Notes under the pieces: model-generated
Seen by the model: only the letters and a program-made list of their open reading frames with translations
Databases searched by the model: none
Told to the model about the DNA's origin: nothing
Assembly: GCF_036320965.1 (NCBI RefSeq)
Contig: NC_092279.1
Span: 17,994,741 to 18,058,740, forward strand
Source of the DNA: Panulirus ornatus
Lineage: Eukaryota; Arthropoda; Malacostraca; Decapoda; Palinuridae
Direction: 5' to 3'
Length of the DNA stretch: 64,000 nucleotides
Made by a program: the position numbers and the translations under genes
Shown: one piece after another, positions 45,401 to 57,400 of the stretch
Layout: each line of letters opens with the position of its first letter
Numbering within the stretch: the first letter of the stretch is position 1

Positions 45401-48400
45401 AGGCCTTGTTGAGATACCATAAGAGAACAAACTCATGAGCTACTGCTAGGACTCCCTGCAGGCAGACAACATCCAACTCAGTTTCCAAGTGTATCATTGG
45501 TACATTTGACAGAAGAGGAGCCTTAATCCTTAGGGTATGTCTTCCCCTCTCCCACCAATGCATACAATTCCGAAATTATCTCGACTTAAAAATAAGTTGA
45601 GAAGTATGCCATCGACAACTAAGGTTTTACACAATGACTACAACTGAAGCCTAACTGAGGGTGTGTAAGGGAACAGTCCCATACAGAATGGTAAAGATTA
45701 CCTCTAAAAAGACACCCATGGACTTGTTCCCTAGTTTATCATTGTTACATGAGTTAAGGCCTGGGAACTTAAATTTTGGCATCTGCCTTCATCTCTCATA
45801 TCAATGACACAGGGGTACAAGCTGACCTTGACATACATGACATTTGAGTGGTCACACAAGAAAAAAAAAAAATTAAATTTGAGGATTAAACCATCTAGTG
45901 TACTGTCCTCATGAGAAGTAAGTCTCTTAATCAATTGGACTAGAGTTCCAACCTCCTATAACACTGTAATGTCACTTGCCTTAAGAATGACCATCAAAAC
46001 CTTAATACCATACACAATAACACAATGAAATACTAATACATCAAAACACAAATCAAATATGTCATGACTTGATGTCACCTCACTTCCATCCTGTGTATTG
46101 CAGGTTAATCAGGTGCTGTTTGCAGATGACATGGCTTTGTTAGAAGACTCTAAAGAGAAGTTCCAAAGGCTGGTAAAATTTTTTGGAAAAGTGTGAGTGA
46201 AAAGAGTGAGATTAGACATCAGCAAAAGATAAGTGAGGAGAAGCAGGAGGTTGAGACACAATGGTTTGAAAACAACTCTGAATAGGGAGAAACTGGAGGA
46301 GCTTGAGTGCTTTACGTATCTGGGATAGGAAAAGGCAATGGATGGAACCATAAGGGTTTAAGTGAGTCACATGACTGGAGATGGTGATAAAGCATGAGGA
46401 AGGAGATGTCAGTGTCTGTTATAGCAAAGAATGGTATTTCTCATGGCACAACAGTCATGCTATACGGGTTTAAGTGAGTCACATGATTTGAGATGGTGAT
46501 AAAGCATGTGGAAGGAGATGTCAGTGTCTGTTATGGCTAAGAATAGTATTTCTCATGGCACAATAGTCCTGACAGTGTTGTATGGATGAGTCTTTGGCCT
46601 TGAATGTGCAATGCCTATATGGGTGTCTTGATTTGAGCATTTTAGAGTGAACGAACTGAAAAAGTCAAGAGCTCACAAATAAACTGAATGAGCTGTTTGA
46701 ACACAAGCTCGCTGTATTCTGGATGTTCGCTAGTTTTCGTCTTTTTAGCAGTGTTTTCCTCAGGATGGATTTGACAGTGGCATCAAGAGCTTTCTTCATT
46801 ACTTATTTCTTAGCCAAAAAGGAAGAGAAAATTGAGGAGAATGTGGTTAAGGCTACTGCCTATATATTGCTATTGAGTGAATGGCAATGACATTTGAAAA
46901 ACTTTATGTGACAACAGAGGATTTTGAAATATCAATTAACCTTGAAGGACCCAGAATTGGGAAGGATACAAAATTCTGAAGAGCCATATAGGTCAAAGAT
47001 CATTTAGCTGTAACTCTACACTTTTCAGCTTCAGGGGACTCATATAACATTAGTGTGATAATTCAGAAACATGCAATGTTTTGATTGAAACACTGATGGA
47101 TTACATAACAGTAATAACTAAACAATAATCTAGTAATAATACAAAACTTATTAGCATAATCATTAGCTACACTTAAATACTATGAATGTATTGTAAATCT
47201 ATTTGCTACCTTAATATCATTATATGTACTGAATAGAATAATGAACGAAATTCATATAATTATATATAAAAATTTCTCTCTGTCTCTGTCTGATACAGTA
47301 CCTCTTTTTCTTCACTTTCTTTAGAATCCTCCAGTGCAAGATCCATAATGTCAGAAGCCAATCCCATCTCAGTCAACACCACATTAACAGCATCCCTGAT
47401 GAAGCTGAGGCCTGAGATGTCTCCACCATGATGCTGAAACAAGAGTATTTTTTCCAGCTTTTCTAAGCACACAAGTCCTGTAACAGCTGAAGCAATATGC
47501 AGGTTTATCTAGCTGTTTCAAGTATGCTTGCTAGGTCTAAGACCTGTGCAGTCTGCCAGCTAGTATATAAGAAAAAATTATTCTGCTTTGTGGAATGGAA
47601 CAAAGGATATATGTTAGAACAGTCTGCCTTCTCTAAACGGGTGGAGTTTATCATTGGAATGCTGCAGTACTTGGTTCAGAGATCACGACTCTTCTTGATC
47701 TATATAAATGACTTATAAAAAAAGCATGGACTTCTACCTGAACATGTTTGCATTTAATTCATAGGTCATAAGGATGTCAAAAGTGAGCAGGATTACATAA
47801 TGCTTATAACAGGGCAAATGAAGTGGTCATAGGAAACCAGAGAAAGGTCTGTGGGGCTTAGCTATAGATAAGGGGTTCTGGTTATGATGCACTGTAAATG
47901 AGAGATAAGAGTGTATGTGAACAAATGAGGCTGTTCTTTATCTGCTCCAGGCACTCTCTCACTACATGGGAAAAGTGAGAGAAATTACTGTTAATTAAAT
48001 TGTCGTTAAGTATAGAAAAGGTATATGCCGCAAAGGTATCATTCCAGGTAAGAAGGTTCAGCTTAGATGAAACTCAGGATGACAGTGCACATCGTGTCTT
48101 TGCTAACTGCAGTGATAAACACCTTGCAAACTTTACCATGGTCTAGGATCAGAGCTATATCTAATAGGTTGGATAAACAAAAAATTATTCTCATCAAAGT
48201 GCCCCCTTCTTACAAAAGTCATCCTGTGGCATAAAGTGGCACTGCATAGTAAGATGTTCCACTAAATTTCATTTACGTATACTTTTAACTAAATGTTTAT
48301 GATGTGAAAATTATGTTTCTAGTGCATCAATTTGGTGTATTCCTCCTTCTTGGGATAAAAACATATCATTCTATAACACCAAATATGGACCTATGACTTA

Positions 48401-51400
48401 AATGCAAATGTCACTCTAACATATTATACCATATATTACTAATATGGAGAACAGGCATAACTAAAAGCAAATCAAATACTATAATGAAAGCAATAAAAAC
48501 ACACCTCAAAAAATTCCAAATCCCTGCTCAAAGGATATGATGAGCAATAGTCAGCAATGAATGTTCTTTCTTCAACACATGTGGACATCACCTGCAGAAA
48601 TTTCTCAACACATTCACTTACAAGTGTGGGAGATGAACTGAAAATCAGAATGATCATAACATTATCAGTAATGGATGTGATGAAATATATGAAAATACAG
48701 TAACTTACCAAAACTTACCAGCAATTACATAGCAGCCATATACAACAAATACAAACACAATGGATAAATTGCTTGGACCAATCATATTGCTATGTACAGA
48801 ATGCCAGATTTACATTCAAGTAATGTAGTGTAATCAAATACTTGAATTTCAAGATAATGTACGTCTTTTTTTTTTAAGTCATAATGCCTTTAATAATGAA
48901 GCAAAAGCTAAATATCACTAGATTTCTACCTCAGAAGCACTGGGAAATTTACTTGTGATCAATACAACCTTCTGACATTCACCTTCTCAGGAATGCTTGG
49001 TTTACTTTCAAGTAACATTCTTAATGTGCCATATTTCTGCTAGGAAATATACAAAAATGTTACAAAAAAGAAGGGCAAATTTATCTTATTTGATACCTAA
49101 GCATTCAAGACAGTGAGAGGCATTAACAAGACAGAACAAATTAAAATGATGTGGATGAAGTGCTGTCAATGAGATGAACCTGGTCATATGATGCAGTCTG
49201 GGAAAACTATGGAAGAGACTCTGAGGCTTAACTGTGGATGGTGGGCTCTGGCTCTGGTGCATTATACATGACATCAGGAGACTGGATGTGAGCAAATGAG
49301 GCTGTTGTTCATGTTCTTAGCACTGCCTCACTAAGGCAAATAATGTCAAACAAGTATGAAAGAAATTTAAAGTATGTATGTGTTACTCAACTCCACTTGC
49401 AAGTGGGTACACTGTGAGTGATAGCTCTTTTTCAGTAAGGCTGTCATCATCAATGGACAAAGGGGAGTGCAGTCAGTTGAAGGCCTTATTGCTTAAAAGT
49501 TGTCCACCATTCTCCCATCCCTAAATGAAATGCAACCTTGGGTCTGAAGATGCCCCATAAAAGGAGTACTGGGGTTGTATAATAACATACATAAAGTATA
49601 TTAATTTACTTTCCTACCCAGGATCCCTTCTATGGGGCACCTACTGTGATCAGGAAAAATGATCTCTGGGGACTTGGGAGGCAGAATACTACGCATGCAA
49701 CATGTATGTGTTATAGAATGTGACAGAGGGACAGGAACGTGAGGTAGAAAATACTCCCCTCCTGTGTTTTCACTTTCCAAATGTAGGAGTAAATGAAAGA
49801 GTCAAGTGAATTTTTCATCAAATTTGGTCATATAATCTTGCCACTAATTTGATATAGTGGGAAATGGTAAACAGGTATGAAGAAAGGAAATATATAAACC
49901 AAGAAATGGTGAACAGGTATGACAGAAAGCATATAAAATATACACCTACACACCAATTTTACAAACCATAGTCTTAAAAACTCTTGTTCTACAGAACTTT
50001 GCAGAAACAGTTATCTGACTGACAACAGTACAGCATGGATATGGTGGTCACACACATTTTAGGGTGCATGAAACTCGAAACATATGACATATTGATACAA
50101 CTTTAGATCTATAAAGTACAAAAAGGACCTCTTCAGTGTGCCATAACACATACTTTTTCATACTGAGGGGAGCAAGACATCTTTGGTTTAAGATGGCTCT
50201 GAAGGTCAAGACTGCTGAAGACCTGGTAAGCTGTATTCTCTCTATGAGCTTAGAAACCCACTCTGGGTCATGGCACTGCTCACTCAAATATTCCATAAGT
50301 GTTGGAAATACTCTCTCATAGCAAGCTGATATTCTGAAAAGAGTAAAATTAAAAGTTCTGTATCATTAAAATATCTAGGGTGTGTATTATCTGTCTGTAA
50401 ATTATTTAGCAAATTATAATCAAGAGTACAATCACTTTCATAATAAGCTGAAATAACTCACTGGCTTACTATGAAGAAATAATTCCAAAGACACTGACAA
50501 ACAGAAGCATTAACACAAGAAGTCTTAAAAGGGACATTTTCTCAATACATAAATTTGCCAGTTGTCAGAATGAAGGCTTTGAGGGTGTTCAGCACAAATG
50601 TTTTGCAAAGATATATCCAACTGGGAACATCAATAAATGTGCCATATGCCAGTATGTCCAGTACACATGCACAATCCAATGTTCTTTGTTGCTACATTTC
50701 CAATGTATAATATCTCATTTCCAATGTATAATATCATTTGTTCCCAATCTCAAATGCAAGATTTAAGAATATGTAAATCATGTAAGACAATTAATTCAAA
50801 TATACTAATGAAACACTGTTCTTTAAATAAAGAAGGGCTATACCTAAAGAACAATCTTTCCTTACAGAAATGAAATCTATCAACAGGAAATATGTGTAAA
50901 AAGAACTTGAACAATTTATCATCTTTTCTTTTATTTCACACTTTCACAAAGGAGGTTGAAGTCTGAAGACTGGCAAACTGAAAGAATCAAGAAATTTCTA
51001 ATCATTCCAATATACCTGATAATTGAAAAAAAAAGTTGGTCTCATTTGAGAAAAATATTGTGGGAACAATGAATAACCTACACCTTCTGCATTTGGTTAT
51101 ATTCTTTAGCCAAATAAATACTTCAGTTCCATTAAATGTCTGTTCTGTATTCTTACAAACCAAAATGTTCTTCAACATTCGTTTTCTAATATCTCTACTT
51201 TGCTTTTTCTGACCTGTATTTGTATCTATCAAATTTTCTTTCAATCAATTTCCCTCCTTATACCATTTACTAAATGCTACCTTCATATTTCGTTATATAA
51301 AAATCTATCCTCTTAATACAAGCAAACAGCATCAGCTTCAATTACATATCAGCTTAACCAATATGCAAAATCAACCATATGTTTTAAGCACTACTGTTGT

Positions 51401-54400
51401 AGTATGAAACAAATTTGTGTAGATTTGTTTGCAACTAAAATGCTGGAGAACATTCGACATTAGCTACTCTAGTATGGGGCTTCTGCAGCTGAGGTTGCAC
51501 TCATTGCAAGAACAGTGAAATGAAGGACTACTTTTGAATTAAAAGATCTATCCATTGACAATGGTACAGTTTTGAAGAAGGTGACGTCTTGTTTAAAATG
51601 TAATCATTTGCAGGCAGAGTCCAGTAACAACTGTCTGATGTAAGAGAAACTGTCATACGTGATTAAACAGATTTTTTCTTTGGTCATAACCATTGTCAGA
51701 CTGAGCTTGAATTTTCAGTTGGTTGCCTTTCAAACAGTGACGAGGAAAGACCTCCAAACAAACTGAAAAGGAATGAACCAAAAATATTCCCTGAAAAATA
51801 ACTACTTTGTTGCAGCAGTCTCAATATTGAAGGTACACTGTGTAAAGGATATTTTCAAATACTCTATAAAAAGAGATCCAAAAGTTTGTTATTGTGCTTA
51901 AATAAAACATAAATATTCAAACAAATTGATATATAACTCTACAAAGTGAAATGGTGTTTAAACCAGTTCAGCACCCTTCAGCTTATCCTGTTCTGCAACC
52001 AGGCATACAAGATACTCCAGCAGTACTCTCTGGCATATGTAAAGATATGTGTATGTTTTTTTGTTAAAGGTATTTTCTCAAAGAAATGAGAATACTGCAA
52101 ATTTCCATAACATCCAATCACCAAGGTGCATATGTTGTACAGGCTCTCTGACATTTCCATACAAACTGATCGGTGTAAGGAAAAAATTCAAACTGCAGCA
52201 TTTGGTAACAGTGTGGCATGCCACTAAAATCAACTGCAGGATAGTTCAAATCAAGGCAGGTACAGCCAATTCAAGAATGGAAATTTCATATGCTATGTGA
52301 TGCCGTCAGAGTAAAACTTCCAATTACCTACATATGTAGTAAGAAGCAATTAATCTTCATGTAGGCTGATGATGCAGAATGCATCATTAAGGCATCTGTG
52401 ATTACATCAACCCATCCTGCTTGCTCTAAGAGAGCATATACCTCACGTTCAGCTGATGGCCATGCAGGCAGCATAAGTTTCTTAGTAATTTTTTCTCATT
52501 TTGTTTTCATATCTACAGGGTGAGTTTTTATCCATATGTATTGTACAATACATTATGTACCATCCTGAATGAATAAACCCATGAAATTATTTACATGTGT
52601 ATGAGATAATATAAAAAGTAGAGTTTTGGTTACTGACATATTCCACAGTTTGTAATTACCATTTCACATTCATATAATACCTATATTCTCTTTATCTAGA
52701 AATGTAAAAGTGAATGAAATGCCATCCTACTTCATAGCAATAGAAGTAATACAATAGTATTTCTGCTACTTTTGACCATTTTTCACTGCTTTCTCTCTAT
52801 ATGTATGTCTGTTCAAAATAATCATGGCTATAAAACTCACAACTCACACATTCTCTCAGTCTGTAAAGATACCAGCCAAACCAGTCACATGCAGTGTTAT
52901 CCAGGTCAAGTGGGTACTGACAACACTGGCTCCACTTTCGGCAGAAACATCTGGCTAATCTTGGTCAACTTTCAGTGTTAGAAGAGTCAGTATCCATAAA
53001 ATCATTCTCCACATGATCTGAAGACTCATTCTACTATTACAGGCAGATACTGACAACAAAGTCTGAATATTGTTTCAAACACTAAAAATCAGCTCAATCA
53101 TTATAAAATGAGTCTCATGGATTATTGCTTTATATAAAAACTAACGCTACCTCGTTAATGCGGAAAATGGCGAATAGTATGAAATAAAAACTATCTTTTC
53201 TGAATTTCAACTGAAAAAATGAAAACCTACCTTATTTCAAAGGCCTCATTATAAAAAAGCCTGGCAGCTGGTGGATGGAGTGCGATAAACATTTGCAGAG
53301 AAGAGAATGTGTCTAGGAGATATATAATGATATTGTGAAGGTCTGCCATGGACAGACTTTCATTACGGACTCCAAGGGCCATTGGTATATACTCAGCCAC
53401 ACCCAGCTTCTCTTCTACTTTTTCCAAGCCCTGGAAAAGGAAGAATACAAAAGTAACAATAAAAAATATTCTTATGAACCCATCCACATTCAGCTGTCTG
53501 AAATATCTGAAGCAATAAATCCTTGCTTCCACTATCATGAACGACAATGATGATACTTGGCTGACCACACTTTCTTTCTATCATCATCTATATCCTATAA
53601 GAATTCTATGGAGGTTCAGGCAGAAATTCCTTCACAATCTAGTCTTAGCACATCTACTAGTCTTCCAAAAATACACCACTCTTAAATACATGCTTCCTAA
53701 CTGTCCTGTCCTATCTTTAATCTTTTACATTATTTCCCAGTGACAGTCTCCACAAGCCACTAGTAAATTAAGTACAACAAGAATCAGTGAACAAAATTAA
53801 CTTACAAGACTGATGGAAGACACTGTTTGTGACAGATCATCGTAGTATCTAGGTTGATGTGAGAAGATATTATCGATCATTTTGGCCAGCAGCTGGCTGT
53901 TGGTGGGGCCATACAGTATACAGAGATCGAGTAGCTTGCATATATCAAATAAGTAGTTTTCATAAATGAGATCACCAAATACTGATGGGGTTATATGACA
54001 TGTCTGAAAAGAGAGAAAAAATAATTTTTGCCCCTCTCAAGAAAACTGTATAACCGAAAAAATCATCAAACACTCAAATCTATTTATTTACATGACCTGT
54101 TTCCTAAAAGACATTCAAGTTAAATTACCTCTGATTCTTTATAAGTGGACATACGAACGTATATCAAAAACACCAGGTGATGCAGAGATTCAACAGTTAG
54201 TCTGAAGTAATCAAGTAAATCATCTTCATACCATCTGTAGCTACTGGCTAAGTATGACTCTAAACACTCATGGATGGCTGGGTCATACACCACTTGTGAC
54301 CAAAACCTGCAATGGTTTGAAGGAAGATAATGAACTACATTATCAGCGAGTGGATTGCAAACTATTATTACATTAGTACAAATGCAGTGCTCCATTGGCC

Positions 54401-57400
54401 CAAGGCAAAGGAACCACATATTTACCTAATACTTCTATGCATACCATTCTGAAAACAAGAGGATATCTATGTTGGAGTAAGTATTGATTTTCATGCTGAA
54501 ATTAAATAAAACAGTTACTGTATATCTATAGTTGCAGCCTCTAAAAATCCTGCAGAAATGCAAAGAAAGGCAGGTAAGATGGCTACACACTGTAAAATTT
54601 TATGATAATCTAATTAGAAATGATTATACTGTATACTTAAATTTGAATGTCGGTTTGTGGCAGGGGTGTGTGATGTCTCCATGGTTGTTTAATTTGTTTA
54701 TGGATGGGGTTGTCAGGGAGGTGAATGCAAGAGTTTTGGAAAGAGGGGCAAGTATGCAGTCTGTTGTGGATGAGAGAGCTTGGGAAGTGAGTCAGTTGTT
54801 GTTCGCTGATGATACAGCGCTGGTGGCTGATTCATGTGAGAAACTGCAGAAGCTGGTGACTGAGTTTGGTAAAGTGTGTGAAAGAAGAAAGCTGAGAGTA
54901 AATGTGAATAAGAGCAAGGACATTAGGTACAGTAGGGTTGAGGTAGCACTAGGAAAAGACAACAAAGGCCACATTCATTCACACTCAGTCTCTAGCTGCC
55001 ACGCAATAATGCCCGAAACCACAGCTCCCTTTCCACATCCAGGCCCCACACAACTTTCCATGGTTTACCCCAGATGCTTCACATGCCCTGGTTCAATCCA
55101 CTGACAGCACGTTGACCCCAGTATACCACACTGTTCCAATTCACTCTATTCCTTGCATGCCTTTCACCCTCCTGCATGTTCAGGCCCTGATCGCTCAAAA
55201 TCTTTTTCACTCCATCCTTCCACCTCCAATTTGGCCTCCCACTTCTCATTCCCTCCACCTCTGACACATATATCCTCTTTGCCAATTTTTCCTCACTCAT
55301 TCTCTCCAAATGAACAAACCATTTCAACACACCCTCTTCTGCTCTATCAACCACACTCTTTTTATTACCACACATCTCTCTTACCCTTTCATTACTTACT
55401 CGATCAAACCACCTTACACCACATATTGTCCTCAAACATCTCATTTCCAACACATCCACCCTCCTCCGAACAACCCTATCTATAGCCCATGCCTCACAAC
55501 CATATAACATTGTTGGAACCACTATTCCCCCAGCGCACATGAGAGGTAGCGCTAGGAAAAGACAAATGATGTTACTAAACTCTGCCTGTTTGAGGTAAAA
55601 CCTCAAGTGACAAGCCACCTTTTGTGAGTCTGTATCACCATCAATTATCAAAAGCAAGCAGTCTCGATAAAGAACTTCTCACTTTAAAAGTACCCATCTA
55701 GCCCCTGCTACTGATTGCACTGCAGGTTTTAAGCTACACGAGCTTCAGGAAAAGAGGTTCTGGGGTCATATAACAATAATATTAAAATAAATATTCCTTA
55801 AATACTATGATATTATGATAATAAGGACAGTATGGGAGATCAATGAGGGTGCCTCATCATACAACTTATAATCTTCTGACATTAGATAAATGAGAACATA
55901 AACATTATATAGATTCATTGTCTTATAACTGTCTAAATTCAATTACTGCATCAGGATTGATTGCTCACTTGTGATGGGGCAAATTAAGAAGATTTCGCAA
56001 ATCTTGTTCTAAAAACTCCATCTGTTCCAACCATGTCTCACAAGCACCAGGAAGATGGGAACCATCTTCTTCTGGCAACGGGGGTGGAACATACTTGACG
56101 TAAGTACCTTTCTGTGCCCAGCATATGTGCTGTTTGGAAAAAAAAAGAAGGAAATATTTGATTAAGCTGAATACACAACAAAATGAAAAATTTTCTGGCA
56201 TGCTGCAAAATATGACAAGGAAAAGTTAAGAATATGCTAGTCCAGTAATTGACAGGGTATACTGTGTTTGGAATTCATATCAAAATACTGGTTTTCCAAA
56301 AATCTTGACATAGTATCTATGAAAATCATGGCTAAAAGCTTCCACCCCTGATGTTTCTGGTGAGAGATCACTGGTCTTCCCAACCACTGGCTATCCATTC
56401 AGCCATGTTAGCACCAGTTCACTTGTTTCAGGCCCAACTCTACCCAAACAGAGACTGCTACAGAGATGGCATCACTAACCTACTCTCTGCAGGCCAACTA
56501 ACAGCTCAGAATTCAGAGACCAAGGGCACCAATCCAAAGGCAGTCACAGATGATTAGAGAGACAGAAAAAAACAAAAGTAAGTGTTAGGAAACAAAATGC
56601 CTGTGGGACACTTCCTCAAAAAGAAACGGTTTTTCAGTTTCAAAAACCTACACTTCTTTTCTTGCTGTCTGTCCTATGAGCTTGAAAGCACATCCACATG
56701 AAAGAGGAGGGTTTAGAGAAAAACTTTTGTATAAGAAGACAACATACACAAGCGAAAATAATTTTGTCAACAGTGGCTCAGAGACTGTTTCTTCTGAAAG
56801 CAGAATCCCCACAGCCACACAAGGTTGATCCATAAAGACCAAACTACAGGAATATTTGACAAAATATGTAGATGAGAGCCAAAGACCCTTTTCTTGATGT
56901 CCTTCAGCAAATGGTTTCTGAAGAAAGCTACAGAAAAGATGATCTTCATCAGAACATGTGTTCCAACATACACAAAGAGATAATCTTTGCTGAATGGGGT
57001 TTCATCTTTCTAGGGTACACAAATAATTAGCCCCCTTAATAATCTCTGGTAAAATTCAAAGCGTCTTTAGATTTAACTGGACACAGTATGATACTTTATG
57101 GACAGTCTTCCCATTGTTCATGACAATCAGGCTATTTCTAAATCTAATCATTTCATTTAAAAAAAAGAATCTTGGCTTTGGGTTTAGCTTATCCCATCAG
57201 AGATTGTCATTAACAAATTAAAGATTTTTGTGTCTGGCCACATTATGTAATTCACTAACTTTCCTTCCAGGGATCAAGGCTAATTGGAAAAAAGTTTTCA
57301 AAAGAAGACAGTGAGGAGCTGAACTGTCTGGAAAACTATTGTAAAGGGTGTTTAGTATTTTTTGAAACCTCTCATCTAATCTTCTCAGGAAGAAAGATAA

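Noticed and set aside
54640..55565. Twin-priming inversion
   Set aside because: The joint involves the 3' tail side of the inverted partner, not its 5' edge.
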